The notes under the pieces: model-generated
What the model was told of the DNA's origin: nothing
What the model saw: the letters and a program-made list of their open reading frames with translations, nothing else
The model's database searches: none
Part shown: piece after piece, positions 45,106 through 56,075 of the stretch
Numbering within the stretch: position 1 is the stretch's first letter
Layout of the letters: each line of letters opens with the position of its first letter
Program-made: the position numbers and the translations under genes
From: Lentilactobacillus buchneri
GTDB taxonomy: Bacteria; Bacillota; Bacilli; Lactobacillales; Lactobacillaceae
Direction of reading: 5' to 3'
DNA length: 64,000 bases
Assembly (NCBI RefSeq): GCF_018314255.1
Contig: NZ_CP073066.1
Location: forward strand, 2,232,001-2,296,000

Positions 45106-45361
45106 GTATTATATGTACGTGCTTTTATGTGCCGATGACACTTTGTACACCGGTTTTTCCACGAATGTTGAAAGAAGATTTCAACAGCATGTGAAAGGCT
45201 TGGGTGCCAAATACACCCGCTCTCACCGACCAATCAAAATTTTGTTCAAGCAACAATTTGACACCAAACACGCTGCCTTGAGCGCTGAATACGCCTTTAA
45301 ACAATTGAGTCGGGCTCAAAAAATTGCCCATTTAGCTCAAGCGGGGATAAAATTAGAGTGA
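45089..45361 (+). CDS. yazA: GIY-YIG domain protein (YazA/UPF0213)
   Basis: A 90-aa single-domain protein of the UPF0213 family. The GIY-YIG positions read YYMYVLLCADDTLYTGFSTN, with the conserved Arg in VERRFQQH and Glu in SAEYAFKQL. The biological role is unknown. It overlaps the upstream methyltransferase gene and is probably translationally coupled to it. Confidence 0.9.
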   Translation: MEQTDKYYMYVLLCADDTLYTGFSTNVERRFQQHVKGLGAKYTRSHRPIKILFKQQFDTKHAALSAEYAFKQLSRAQKIAHLAQAGIKLE

Positions 45362-45410
45362 ATTATTGAACAAACTACGAAAAGTAGTGAAAATTATTAT
45401 CAAAAAGTGT

Positions 45411-45416
45411 TATACT
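45411..45416 (+). promoter_or_regulatory. -10 element of the ldhD promoter
   Basis: TATACT at 45411-45416 within an AT-rich stretch, 29 bases before the ldhD start. There is no clear TTGACA at 17 bases; TGAAAA-like hexamers lie upstream. A TG two to three bases before it is partly present (GTGT-TATACT). Confidence 0.5.
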
Positions 45417-45444
45417 TTAAGTATTCTGTTAGGAGGTAATATTC

Positions 45445-46443
45445 GTGAAAATTATTGCATATGGCATTCGTGACGATGAGAAACCTTATTTAGACAAGTG
45501 GAGTGAAGAAAATCCCGACGTTGAAGTTGCTTCAACCGGTGAATTACTTGACGACTCAACTGTTGACCAAGCAAAAGGTGCTGATGGTGTGGTTACATAC
45601 CAACAAAAGCCTTACACTGCATCTGTATTAGATAAGCTGGGCAGCTTTGGTATCAAGTACCTTTCACTTCGTAACGTAGGTGTTGATAATATTGATGCCG
45701 ACGCTGCCAAGCGTAACGGTATTCAAGTTACCAATGTTCCTGCATATTCTCCAGAAGCAATTGCCGAATTTACTGTAACTCAGTTAATGAGATTACTTCG
45801 TCGGACCAACACATTCGACCGCAAACAAGCAAATGGTGACCTTCGTTGGGCACCAGATATTGCTGACGAATTGAACCAAATGACTGTTGGTGTCTTTGCA
45901 ACTGGTCGGATTGGCCGGGCTGCAATGCGCATTTACAAAGGCTTTGGTGCCAAAGTAATTGCTTATGATATTTATCATAATCCAGAGCTTGAAAAAGAAG
46001 GGGTTTATGTTGATACTCCTGAAGAACTCTATGCTCAATCAGATGTTCTTTCATTGCATGCGCCTGCAACCAAGGAAAACGAACATATGATTAACGATAA
46101 GACAATCGCTCAAATGAAAGACGGTGTCTTCATCCTTAACCCAGCTCGTGGTGCCCTTGTTGACACTGATGCTTTAATTCGCGGCCTTGATTCAGGTAAA
46201 ATGGGCGGTGCTGCCCTTGATACTTATGAAAACGAAGTTGGTATTTTCAATACCGACTTTGGCAGCTTTGACAAGATCCCTGACGAACGACTCAAGAACT
46301 TGATGAAACGTGAAAACGTTTTGGTAAGTCCACATATTGCCTTCTACACAAAACGGGCCGCTCGTAACATGGTCTACTTCGCCATGGACGCAAACAAATC
46401 ATTAATTAATACTGGTAAATCAGACAAGTTGGTTGAACTTTAA
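45445..46443 (+). CDS. ldhD: D-lactate dehydrogenase
   Basis: Reduces pyruvate to D-lactate, regenerating NAD+. The 332-aa product is of the lactobacilli D-LDH family: RNVGVDNID, NVPAYSPEAIAE, RWAPDIA, LNPARGALVD with the catalytic Arg, TYENEVGIF with Glu, and SPHIAFYT with His. The nucleotide-binding loop reads VGVFATGRIG, so the first Gly of GXGXXG is Ala. GTG 45445 follows TAGGAGG. Its codon use looks more biased (few rare codons) than neighbours, as expected for a highly expressed glycolytic gene. Confidence 0.95.
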   Translation: MKIIAYGIRDDEKPYLDKWSEENPDVEVASTGELLDDSTVDQAKGADGVVTYQQKPYTASVLDKLGSFGIKYLSLRNVGVDNIDADAAKRNGIQVTNVPAYSPEAIAEFTVTQLMRLLRRTNTFDRKQANGDLRWAPDIADELNQMTVGVFATGRIGRAAMRIYKGFGAKVIAYDIYHNPELEKEGVYVDTPEELYAQSDVLSLHAPATKENEHMINDKTIAQMKDGVFILNPARGALVDTDALIRGLDSGKMGGAALDTYENEVGIFNTDFGSFDKIPDERLKNLMKRENVLVSPHIAFYTKRAARNMVYFAMDANKSLINTGKSDKLVEL

Positions 46444-46463
46444 TTTAACCGGCTTGATATACA

Positions 46464-46504
46464 AAAAAGGTTTCAGTCAGAGGATATCTGATTGAAACCT
46501 TTTT
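46464..46504. terminator. Bidirectional terminator between ldhD and the HAD hydrolase gene
   Basis: An 18-base arm (46464-46481, AAAAAGGTTTCAGTCAGA) pairs with 46487-46504 with one G-U and a 5-base loop; A-run and T-run flank it. Confidence 0.93.
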
Positions 46505-46517
46505 ATTTTAAATTAGG

Positions 46518-47246
46518 TTAGTCTATTTGAGCAGCCAAATCCATGAGTAAGTCTTTTAATTCTTCCGGTGTTTTGACTGTCTGGTCGGGAATGATTTGAG
46601 GATCTGCGATTGGACTTTGATGGCTGTTATACCACACGGTTTCCCAGCCGGCTTTTTTTGCGGGCACAATGTCTTCAAAATAGGAGCTGCCGATGTACAT
46701 CATCTCATTGCCCCGTAAATTGAATTTTCGGTTCATCAAGGTAAAAATAAGCGGGTCCGGTTTTTTAGCCTTCGCATCTTCTGAGGTAATGATTTGTTCG
46801 CGGCTAAACCAATGATGAAGTTTGAGCTTCATGATTTTGGCAAGTTGAACATCATTGCTTCCGTTGGTGATGATGCCTAACTTGAACTTGGTGGTCAGGG
46901 TATTAAAGACAGTGGTCAATCCATCAAATAGATGAATGGAGCTGCTGGCCGTTTCAAAGGCCTCCGAAAAGGCTTTCGCAGATTCTTGTGTCAGTCCGGG
47001 CAAATCATACTTTTTAAACGTGTGGTGTAATGAATGATAGTTGATTTCTTCGTCAGATAATTTCAAATCGGAGTCTGAGTTGGATTCTGCAATTGCCAAC
47101 TGTTCCTGCTCATTGTAGTTGGCAAAGATCTGATTCATCTGTTCTTCTGGTAAATTTAGATTAAATGTTTCTTCGAAAGCCTGTACAAATGCGGGCTTTG
47201 TATCATACAAAGTATCGTCGATATCGAAAACGATGGCTTTAATCAT
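46518..47246 (-). CDS. HAD-family hydrolase, YjjG-type pyrimidine nucleotidase
   Basis: A 242-aa HAD-superfamily phosphatase with motif I DIDDTLYD, motif II GIITNGSND, the lysine AKKPDPLIF, and motif IV MYIGSSYFEDI (Ser where many have Asp). The helical cap lies between motifs I and II. It resembles YjjG-like enzymes that hydrolyse noncanonical nucleotides; substrate unproven. The start at 47246 follows GAGGAGG. A promoter TTGTTA, 18 bases, TAGAAT lies on the minus strand at 47276-47305. Confidence 0.83.
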   Translation of the reverse strand: MIKAIVFDIDDTLYDTKPAFVQAFEETFNLNLPEEQMNQIFANYNEQEQLAIAESNSDSDLKLSDEEINYHSLHHTFKKYDLPGLTQESAKAFSEAFETASSSIHLFDGLTTVFNTLTTKFKLGIITNGSNDVQLAKIMKLKLHHWFSREQIITSEDAKAKKPDPLIFTLMNRKFNLRGNEMMYIGSSYFEDIVPAKKAGWETVWYNSHQSPIADPQIIPDQTVKTPEELKDLLMDLAAQID

Positions 47247-47275
47247 GTATAAATTCCTCCTCGCCACGAAATATC

Positions 47276-47305
47276 ATTCTAACATGATTCATCGAAATTT
47301 AACAA
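47276..47305 (-). promoter_or_regulatory. Promoter of the HAD hydrolase gene
   Basis: Minus strand: -35 TTGTTA (47300-47305), 18-base spacer, -10 TAGAAT (47276-47281). Confidence 0.5.
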
Positions 47306-47342
47306 TTTTGACAAAAAATTAATCTGTTCCGGGTATTTGTGC

Positions 47343-47371
47343 TTGCGCTTCCGCGGCTTTTCTTATATACT
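47343..47371 (+). promoter_or_regulatory. Promoter of rpsB-tsf
   Basis: TTGCGC (47343-47348), 17-base spacer, TATACT (47366-47371). It leaves a transcribed leader of about 105 bases before rpsB, long enough for S2 autoregulation. Confidence 0.7.
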
Positions 47372-47481
47372 TTTAAAGGTGTTTTAAATACACACCTGAC
47401 GTAATGGGTTGAGAGTTGCCAGGGATGGTTCTTAATTCAAATGATCGTTGGGGAGGAAAAAAACAATATGGAGGCTACATC

Positions 47482-48282
47482 ATGGCTGTTATTTCTATGA
47501 AACAATTACTGGAAGCCGGAGTACATTTCGGTCACCAAACTCGTCGTTGGAATCCAAAGATGAAGGACTATATCTTTACTGAACGTAATGGTATTTACAT
47601 CATTGACTTACAGAAGACTGTTAAGTTAATCGATGTTGCTTACAACTTCATGAAGGACGAAGCTGCCAAGGGCGCCGTTGTCTTGTTTGTTGGTACTAAG
47701 AAGCAGGCTCAGGATTCAATTGCTGAAGAAGCAACCCGTGCCGGTCAATACTACGTCAACAATCGTTGGCTTGGTGGTACTTTAACCAACTGGGAAACCA
47801 TTCAATCACGTGTTAAGCGTTTGAAGGACTTGAAGAAGATGTCAACTGACGGTACTTTTGACATTCTTCCTAAGAAGGAAGTTTCTCTTTTAATCAAGCA
47901 GGAACAGAAATTGGAACGATTCTTGGGCGGTATTGAAGACATGCCTAAGATCCCAGACGTTATGTTTATCGTTGATCCTCGTAAAGAGCAAATTGCTGTT
48001 CACGAAGCAATGAAATTGAACATTCCGATCGTGGCAATGGTTGATACCAACACTGACCCAGATCAAATCGACGTTGTTATCCCATCAAACGATGATGCTA
48101 TTCGTGCCGTTCGTTTGATCACTTCAAAGATGGCTGACGCAATCATTGAAGGTCGCCAAGGCGAAGATGACGTTAACGAAAAGACCTTTGAAGGTAAAGA
48201 TGGCGCCAAAGCAGACAAAAAAGAAGATTCAATTGAAGACATTGCAGACGCCGTAGAAGGCAGCAACGATTCTAACAAATAA
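47482..48282 (+). CDS. rpsB: 30S ribosomal protein S2
   Basis: The 266-aa S2 protein is recognised from [43 protein letters not shown], and [13 protein letters not shown]. The C-terminal 30 residues are acidic and variable. ATG 47482 follows GGAGG. Codon use is biased, as in tsf. It is separated from tsf by an attenuator-type hairpin. Confidence 0.98.
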   Translation: MAVISMKQLLEAGVHFGHQTRRWNPKMKDYIFTERNGIYIIDLQKTVKLIDVAYNFMKDEAAKGAVVLFVGTKKQAQDSIAEEATRAGQYYVNNRWLGGTLTNWETIQSRVKRLKDLKKMSTDGTFDILPKKEVSLLIKQEQKLERFLGGIEDMPKIPDVMFIVDPRKEQIAVHEAMKLNIPIVAMVDTNTDPDQIDVVIPSNDDAIRAVRLITSKMADAIIEGRQGEDDVNEKTFEGKDGAKADKKEDSIEDIADAVEGSNDSNK

Positions 48283-48297
48283 ATATTAGCACTCGGG

Positions 48298-48347
48298 CTG
48301 ACTCTACCGCTTTGGACCAATTTGGCCTTGGTGTGGAGTCAGTTTTT
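48298..48347 (+). terminator. Attenuator/terminator between rpsB and tsf
   Basis: CTGACTCTAC (48298-48307) pairs with GTGGAGTCAG (48333-48342) with one G-U; an inner ACCAA/TTGGT stem caps it; followed by five T. It probably lowers tsf expression relative to rpsB. Confidence 0.8.
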
Positions 48348-48387
48348 AGTCACAATTATTAGTCACAATTAAAGGGAGGCCACTAAG

Positions 48388-49263
48388 ATGGCAAAAATTT
48401 CAGCATCTCAAGTAATGGATTTACGTAAGAAGACCGGTGTCGGTATGATGGACGCTAAGAAGGCCTTGGTTGCAACTGAAGGCGATTTCGACAAAGCAAT
48501 TGAAGTTTTGCGCGAAAAAGGAGTTGCTAAAGCTGAGAAGAAGAGTGATCGCGTTGCCGCCAATGGTTTGGCAACCATCGCAGTTAAGGGTAATACCGCT
48601 GCAATCGTTGAAATCAACTCCGAAACCGACTTTGTTGCGTCAAGTGATCCATTCAAAGAATTAGTTAAACGTGTTAGTGACGCAATCGTTGCCAACAAGC
48701 CTGCAGACGTTGATGCAGCAATGGCATTGCAGACCGACAAAGGAACTGTTAAGGACGATTTAATTGAAACGACTCAAGTGACTGGTGAAAAAGTTACTTT
48801 ACGTCGTTTTGAAGTTGTCGAAAAAAATGATGACGAAGTCTTTGGTTCATACCTGCACAATGGTGGACTGATTGGTGCTTTGGTTCAATTAAAAGGCGCT
48901 GACGAAGAAACTGCCAAGGATGTTGCCATGCATGTTGCTGCAACTAATCCGGAATATTTGAATCAAGCAGAAGTTCCTGCTGACCGTTTAGCTCATGAGA
49001 AGGAAGTTTTGACTCAAGAAGCTTTAAATGAAGGCAAGCCTGAAAAGATCGTTGAAAAAATGGTTGAAGGCCGTCTCCACAAATTCTTGGCCGAAATTTG
49101 CCTGGAAGATCAAGACTTCGTCAAAGACCCAGACGTCACGGTTTCCAAATACGTTGCTTCCAAGGGCGGTTCAATTGTTAAATTCGTTCGTTACGAAGTC
49201 GGTGAAGGCATCGAAAAGAAGACCCAAAGCTTCGAAGATGAAGTTCGCGATCAATTGAAGTAA
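48388..49263 (+). CDS. tsf: Elongation factor Ts
   Basis: EF-Ts recycles EF-Tu-GDP. The 291-aa product has the N-terminal UBA-like domain [19 protein letters not shown] and [10 protein letters not shown], and a core with duplicated coiled segments. ATG 48388 follows GGGAGGCC. It stands in the usual rpsB-tsf position and is followed by a terminator. Confidence 0.97.
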   Translation: MAKISASQVMDLRKKTGVGMMDAKKALVATEGDFDKAIEVLREKGVAKAEKKSDRVAANGLATIAVKGNTAAIVEINSETDFVASSDPFKELVKRVSDAIVANKPADVDAAMALQTDKGTVKDDLIETTQVTGEKVTLRRFEVVEKNDDEVFGSYLHNGGLIGALVQLKGADEETAKDVAMHVAATNPEYLNQAEVPADRLAHEKEVLTQEALNEGKPEKIVEKMVEGRLHKFLAEICLEDQDFVKDPDVTVSKYVASKGGSIVKFVRYEVGEGIEKKTQSFEDEVRDQLK

Positions 49264-49323
49264 GCTGAGCGAATTTAGTTTATAAATCATTTTTCCAAAG
49301 ATACTGATGTAACCAAATAATAG

Positions 49324-49362
49324 GGGTTAGGACAGAGCATTCCGCTTTTCCTAACTCTTTTT
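49324..49362 (+). terminator. Terminator after tsf
   Basis: GGGTTAGGA (49324-49332) pairs with TCCTAACTC (49349-49357), one G-U, followed by TTTTT. Confidence 0.8.
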
Positions 49363-49520
49363 ATTTACCATCATGAATAACTCAACCCTGTTTTCTGAAA
49401 CATCTCTGTGAACTGGCTGAGAATATTTGATAAGAATTCTTGAATATCCCTGTTTTCTTGTTGATTGCAACGTTAATATGCTAAAATTGGTAGTAACGAT
49501 TAACTATGGGAGGCACTTGG

Positions 49521-50243
49521 ATGTCTGAAGTAAAATACAACCGAATTATTTTAAAATTAAGTGGAGAAGCATTGGCCGGAGACCGCGGCTTTGGTATTAA
49601 TCCACCTGTTATCAAAAACGTCGCCCAAGAAATAAAAGATATCTTTAACCTGGGTGTCCAGATCGGAATCGTTGTTGGCGGCGGCAATATGTGGCGTGGT
49701 GAAGCCGGTGCCGAGATGGGTATGGAACGTGCTCAAGCAGACTATATTGGCATGCTTGGAACAACAATGAACGGGCTGGCCCTCCAAGACAACCTTGAAC
49801 ATTTGGGAGTTCCGACCAGGGTTCAAACTTCAATTGAAATGCGGCAGATTGCCGAGCCTTATATTCGTCGGAAGGCTGTTCGCCATCTGGAGAAGGGCCG
49901 GGTCGTGATTTTTGCTGCCGGCACCGGTAATCCTTATTTTTCAACGGATACCACTGCAGCGTTGCGAGCTGCCGAAATTGGTGCTGACGCCATCTTGATG
50001 GCTAAAAACGGTGTGGATGGCATTTATTCATCCGATCCCCGAACTCACAAAGATGCAGTTAAATTTGATACCCTTTCATATATGGATATTTTGGAAAAAG
50101 GCCTTAAAGTGATGGACTCTACGGCTAGTTCTCTGTCGATGGATAATCACATTCCATTGGTGGTCTTCAATTTGAACAAGCCCGGCAATATCCGTAAGGT
50201 CGTGACTGGTGATAATATCGGAACAACTGTGAAGGAGAAATAA
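49521..50243 (+). CDS. pyrH: UMP kinase
   Basis: Phosphorylates UMP to UDP. The 240-aa product belongs to the amino-acid-kinase fold: [41 protein letters not shown] and [11 protein letters not shown] 49521 follows GGGAGGC. Only 3 bases separate it from frr. The 257-base gap upstream holds the tsf terminator and an AT-rich region with a poor promoter candidate (TTGTTG, 18 bases, TAAAAT, about 49460-49490). Confidence 0.96.
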   Translation: MSEVKYNRIILKLSGEALAGDRGFGINPPVIKNVAQEIKDIFNLGVQIGIVVGGGNMWRGEAGAEMGMERAQADYIGMLGTTMNGLALQDNLEHLGVPTRVQTSIEMRQIAEPYIRRKAVRHLEKGRVVIFAAGTGNPYFSTDTTAALRAAEIGADAILMAKNGVDGIYSSDPRTHKDAVKFDTLSYMDILEKGLKVMDSTASSLSMDNHIPLVVFNLNKPGNIRKVVTGDNIGTTVKEK

Positions 50244-50246
50244 TTT

Positions 50247-50810
50247 ATGGCAGATGCACAATCAGTATTAACTGAAGCGAAAGAAAAAATGAAGAATACC
50301 CGTGAGGTATTGGAACATGATATGGGCAGTATCCGTGCCGGTCATGCCAACGCCAGCTTGTTGAGTGGGGTCATGGTGGATTACTATGGTGCACCAACGC
50401 CCTTAAACCAAATCGCTTCGATTACCATTCCAGAAGCACGGGTGATTTTGATTACCCCTTACGATAAAAGTGCCTTGGAAGGCATCGAAAAAGGCATTTA
50501 TGAAGCAGACTTGGGCATCAGTCCGGCTAATGATGGAACGGCAATTCGATTGGCTGTTCCCGCATTAACTGAAGATCGGCGTAAGGAAATTGCGAAGCAG
50601 GTCAAGGCAACCGGTGAAAAGAGTAAGGTTGCCATCAGAAATGTCCGTCGAGAGGCAATGGACACACTCAAGCGTAGCAATAAGAGTGAAGATATCACTG
50701 ACGACGAACTGCATCGCTATGAAGATCAAGTTCAGAAATTGACTGATGATGCAATTAAAGGTGTCGACGGAATTGTCGCCGACAAAGAACAAGAAGTCAT
50801 GAACGGCTAG
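50247..50810 (+). CDS. frr: Ribosome recycling factor
   Basis: RRF with EF-G splits post-termination ribosomes. The 187-aa product shows RAGHANASLLSG, VDYYGAPTPLNQIA, SPANDGTAIRLAVPALTEDRR (cut here), and RNVRREAMD, all family landmarks. ATG 50247 follows AAGGAGA. The order pyrH-frr is conserved. Confidence 0.97.
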   Translation: MADAQSVLTEAKEKMKNTREVLEHDMGSIRAGHANASLLSGVMVDYYGAPTPLNQIASITIPEARVILITPYDKSALEGIEKGIYEADLGISPANDGTAIRLAVPALTEDRRKEIAKQVKATGEKSKVAIRNVRREAMDTLKRSNKSEDITDDELHRYEDQVQKLTDDAIKGVDGIVADKEQEVMNG

Positions 50811-50825
50811 AAAGAGGTCAATACG

Positions 50826-51284
50826 ATGGCAGATAATCATAATAATAACAATAATAATTCAGATAACGATGAAATTGCGGTTGTCCCTGGAACCGATGAA
50901 TTTGGCAAGATGCTCTTTAAACTGAATACGCCTGTTACTGAGGACAATTTGGGCGTCTTGGATTATAACGGCGGCCACTTGCAGCCGGTTCAAGATGGTT
51001 TATATGCAATGCCTGCATATGTAAACGACGACTTTAACTTATTCTTCATCGTTTCGCAACTGGTTGAAAACGACTGGGTAATTGCCTTTTCTACAGCAAC
51101 TATTGAAAACGACCATGAAATCACGGACCTTTCAGAACCCTATACAACCGGCAAAGGCTTAAACCTGCTGGGCCAAAAGAGTCCGGAAGATGCCAATAAG
51201 CTGTTGAAGTATTTCAACACATTGGCTGAGGCAAACCGCGGTGAATGGCGAATGGTTGAACGTCCAGACGGCGAATCCGACTAA
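50826..51284 (+). CDS. Hypothetical protein with poly-Asn N-terminus between frr and uppS
   Basis: I do not recognise this gene. The 152-aa acidic product begins with an Asn-rich run (NHNNNNNNSDND), then a folded-looking domain with VVPGTDEFGKMLFKLNTPVT, LQPVQDGLYAMPAYVND, and a hydrophobic strand LFFIVSQLV followed by WVIAFSTATI. No signal peptide, membrane helix or catalytic motif is visible. ATG 50826 follows AAAGAGG, 15 bases after frr, so it is expressed with pyrH-frr. It is not part of the classical Bacillus frr-uppS-cdsA order and may be restricted to some lactobacilli. Confidence 0.8.
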   Translation: MADNHNNNNNNSDNDEIAVVPGTDEFGKMLFKLNTPVTEDNLGVLDYNGGHLQPVQDGLYAMPAYVNDDFNLFFIVSQLVENDWVIAFSTATIENDHEITDLSEPYTTGKGLNLLGQKSPEDANKLLKYFNTLAEANRGEWRMVERPDGESD

Positions 51285-51299
51285 TACGAATAGCATTTT

Positions 51300-51335
51300 A
51301 TGGCTGGGAAAAAACTTTGGTTTTGTTCCAGCCAT
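51300..51335 (+). terminator. Terminator-like hairpin repeat before uppS
   Basis: ATGGCTGGGAAAAAAC (51300-51315) pairs with GTTTTGTTCCAGCCAT (51320-51335) with one mismatch and one G-U. There is no strong T-run after it. It is related to the hairpins at 33182 and 56076. Confidence 0.65.
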
Positions 51336-51421
51336 TTGGTGTTTAACGATATGTCGCGAGGATCCCATGCTGTTTTTGAATCTGACAGCCAAGCCAACAT
51401 TCAGTTTTTAAGGAGCGTAAA

Positions 51422-52192
51422 ATGTTTAAGAACACACAAGACAATCAACAAGCAACCCCGCAACTCAAAACAGACAACATTCCGGCACACGTTGCCATCA
51501 TTATGGACGGTAACGGTCGATGGGCACAGAAACGCCATTTACCAAGGATTGCTGGTCATAAACGCGGGATGGAAACCGTTAAAACGATTACCAAAGTCGC
51601 TAGTGATCTTGGTGTTAAGGTTCTGACGTTATACGCGTTTTCGACCGAAAATTGGAAACGGCCCCATGACGAGGTCATTTATTTAATGGGCTTGCCGGTT
51701 AAGTTCTTCAACGATTTCGTGCCAGACTTGGTTAAAAATAATGTTCAAGTTCGTGTGATGGGTATCAAGGATCAATTGCCCGTTCAAACTCAAAAGGCGG
51801 TTAATGACGCTATTAAAGACACCGCTGACTGTACTGGGATGATTCTGAACTTTGCCTTGAATTATGGCAGCCGTTTGGATATCAGAATGGCAGTCCAGCA
51901 AATTGGTCGTCAGGTTGCCAGCGGTCAACTGGATCCAGAGCAGATCACGGATCAAACCATCGATGCAAATTTAATGACCGGATTTCTCGGCGATTTAGCC
52001 GATCCCGATCTGCTGATCCGCACCAGTGGAGAAGAGCGCATATCCAATTTCTTGCTGTGGCAGATTGCTTACAGTGAACTTGTTTTTACTGATGTTTTGT
52101 GGCCTGATTTTGATCGAACGGTTTTTGAACAAATGATCATGGAATATCAGCAGCGTGACCGTCGGTTTGGCGGAATTAAAACTAGTAAATAG
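51422..52192 (+). CDS. uppS: Isoprenyl transferase (undecaprenyl diphosphate synthase)
   Basis: Builds the C55 lipid carrier for cell-wall synthesis from farnesyl-PP and isopentenyl-PP. The 256-aa product has catalytic MDGNGRWAQKR, GHKRGMET, TLYAFSTENWKRP, and RTSGEERISNFLLWQ. ATG 51422 follows AAGGAGC. The isopentenyl-PP comes from the mevalonate pathway (mvaS at 40.9 kb). cdsA begins 12 bases after the stop. Confidence 0.96.
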   Translation: MFKNTQDNQQATPQLKTDNIPAHVAIIMDGNGRWAQKRHLPRIAGHKRGMETVKTITKVASDLGVKVLTLYAFSTENWKRPHDEVIYLMGLPVKFFNDFVPDLVKNNVQVRVMGIKDQLPVQTQKAVNDAIKDTADCTGMILNFALNYGSRLDIRMAVQQIGRQVASGQLDPEQITDQTIDANLMTGFLGDLADPDLLIRTSGEERISNFLLWQIAYSELVFTDVLWPDFDRTVFEQMIMEYQQRDRRFGGIKTSK

Positions 52193-52204
52193 AGGAGAAA
52201 CAAA

Positions 52205-52993
52205 TTGAGACAACGTGTGATAACAGCCGTAGTAGCTTTATTAATCTTTATTCCAATCATCGTAATGGGTGGAATCTGGGTTGATATTGCCGCTTTGGCA
52301 CTTGGGATTGTAGCCATCTCTGAAATATTGGTGATGAAGAAGAAATTATTGATTTCACCTGAATCAATTATTGCTTATTTGGGAGTCTGTTCACTCATTC
52401 TGCCAGATGCATGGACGAGCTTTTTACCCGGACACATCAGTCAAAACTTTGTCTTCTTTTTGTTTGTTTTGATGCTGCTTCTCCAAACGGTTCTGAGTCG
52501 AAACCTGTTCTCATTTGATGATGCCGGAGTAATTGTCCTGGGCATGCTGTATATCGGTATGGGATTTCACTACTTCGTTGCCGCGCGGGGAGTTGGACTG
52601 ACGGTATTGCTATATGCTTTGTTTATCGTTTGGGTAACTGACAGTGGCGCGTACATTTTTGGTAGAATGTTTGGCAAACACAAGTTGGCACCAAGAATTA
52701 GCCCCAATAAAACTTGGGAGGGTTCAATCGGCGGTTCACTTGCAGCCACCATTTTATGTACCGCATTTATCGCATTTTACCCAATTGCCGGACACTCACT
52801 CTTGCAAATGTTCATCTTCACGATTATTCTCTCTATAGCTGGTCAATTTGGCGACCTCATTGAATCTGCATTGAAGCGTTATTATGGCGTCAAAGACTCG
52901 GGGAAGATTCTGCCTGGACATGGTGGAATCTTGGACCGCTTTGATAGCTTACTTTTTGTTTTACCAATGCTTCATTTGTTAGCTGTTATTTAG
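52205..52993 (+). CDS. cdsA: Phosphatidate cytidylyltransferase
   Basis: Makes CDP-diacylglycerol from phosphatidate and CTP. The 262-aa membrane protein has about eight hydrophobic segments and the C-terminal signature ALKRYYGVKDSGKILPGHGG followed by ILDRFD, plus DSGAYIFGRMFGKHKL. It starts with TTG 52205 after AGAGGAG. In Bacillus dxr follows; here rseP follows directly. Confidence 0.95.
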   Translation: MRQRVITAVVALLIFIPIIVMGGIWVDIAALALGIVAISEILVMKKKLLISPESIIAYLGVCSLILPDAWTSFLPGHISQNFVFFLFVLMLLLQTVLSRNLFSFDDAGVIVLGMLYIGMGFHYFVAARGVGLTVLLYALFIVWVTDSGAYIFGRMFGKHKLAPRISPNKTWEGSIGGSLAATILCTAFIAFYPIAGHSLLQMFIFTIILSIAGQFGDLIESALKRYYGVKDSGKILPGHGGILDRFDSLLFVLPMLHLLAVI

Positions 52994-53014
52994 TTTTTAG
53001 GAGGAAAGTGTCAC

Positions 53015-54289
53015 TTGATAACTACAATTATTGTTTTCATTATCGTCTTTGGTATTCTTGTGATCTTTCATGAGTTTGGCCATTATATTACCGCTAAACG
53101 CTCGGGCATTCTTGTCCGGGAGTTTTCTGTCGGGATGGGGCCAAAAGTATTTTATTATCGAAAAAATAGTACAACTTTTACCCTAAGATTATTGCCGCTG
53201 GGTGGTTATGTTCGGATGGCCGGTGAGGCCGATGACGGTGAGGACGAATTAAAACCAGGGACACCGGTGACCCTTCAATTGAATGACAGTGGTGTGGTAA
53301 CATCAATTAACACCAGCAATAAACACTCGCTTTTCCAGGGCATTCCCTTAACCATCACCGATACCAATCTTGACGATAATTTGTATGTCAAAGGATATGA
53401 AAATGGTGATGAGTCCCAAGTTAAGTCGTATCCGGTTGATCATGACGCAACTATTATCGAAAAAGACGGGACCGAGTTACAAATTGCTCCTCGAGATGTT
53501 CAATTTCAGTCGGCATCGTTGCCTAATCGAATGCTGACAAACGTTGCTGGTGTGTTTAATAACTTATTACTTGCCATCTTGGTATATACAATTTTAGGTT
53601 TTGTTCAAGGTGGTGTTGCATCCAATACCAATAAAGTCAATGTCATGCCCACTGATTCAGTCGCCCGGACTGCCGGTGTCAAATCCGGTGATCGAATCGT
53701 TGAGGTTGACGGACACAAGACCACTGATTGGCAGGATCTTACTGTTCAGATCCGATCAAAAGCTGATAAGCAAATTTCTGTGAAGGTCCAGCGGGATGGT
53801 CAGGATAAAGTCTTAACCATGAAACCCAAAGCCCAGACTTCTGGCGGTCAAAAGACAGGCTTCATTGGCATTACTCAAACAATGGATACCAGCTTTAAAG
53901 CCAAGATCCTTTCAGGCTTCACGACGACTTGGACAGTCGCCAAGCAGCTGTTTGGCGCCCTGTGGAGCATGGTTAGCGGCCACTTTAGTCTCAACGATTT
54001 GGGTGGGCCGGTGGCAATTTTTGCGACAACTTCCCAAGCAGCCAAGATGGGACTTTCAGGAGTCTTGAACTTCCTCGCATTTCTCTCACTCAACCTGGCA
54101 ATTATCAACCTCATTCCAATTCCTGGTTTGGACGGTGGTAAACTGATTTTAAACATTTTGGAAGCTATCAGAAGAAAGCCGGTTTCTCAAACAACGGAAA
54201 CTGTTATCACATTGATCGGCTTCGCGTTCTTGATGCTGTTGATGATTCTGGTTACTTGGAATGATATTGAGAGATACTTTTTACATTAA
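53015..54289 (+). CDS. rseP: Site-2 intramembrane metalloprotease RseP/Eep
   Basis: Cleaves anti-sigma factors, signal-peptide remnants and some peptide pheromones within the membrane. The 424-aa product has the zinc motif HEFGHY in the first membrane helix, RLLPLGGYVRMAG, a PDZ domain (about 205-285, PTDSVARTAGVKSGDRIVEV), and the second active-site motif NLIPIPGLDGG. TTG 53015 follows GGAGGAAAG. It lies between cdsA and proS, as in other Firmicutes, without dxr. Confidence 0.95.
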   Translation: MITTIIVFIIVFGILVIFHEFGHYITAKRSGILVREFSVGMGPKVFYYRKNSTTFTLRLLPLGGYVRMAGEADDGEDELKPGTPVTLQLNDSGVVTSINTSNKHSLFQGIPLTITDTNLDDNLYVKGYENGDESQVKSYPVDHDATIIEKDGTELQIAPRDVQFQSASLPNRMLTNVAGVFNNLLLAILVYTILGFVQGGVASNTNKVNVMPTDSVARTAGVKSGDRIVEVDGHKTTDWQDLTVQIRSKADKQISVKVQRDGQDKVLTMKPKAQTSGGQKTGFIGITQTMDTSFKAKILSGFTTTWTVAKQLFGALWSMVSGHFSLNDLGGPVAIFATTSQAAKMGLSGVLNFLAFLSLNLAIINLIPIPGLDGGKLILNILEAIRRKPVSQTTETVITLIGFAFLMLLMILVTWNDIERYFLH

Positions 54290-54319
54290 ACAAGTTAATT
54301 TTGAAGGAGAACCTTATAA

Positions 54320-56029
<1,710 letters not shown>

Positions 56030-56075
56030 TGATGTCGTAACTAATTAATATAGACGTGTGTTTTCGTCACTTCTA

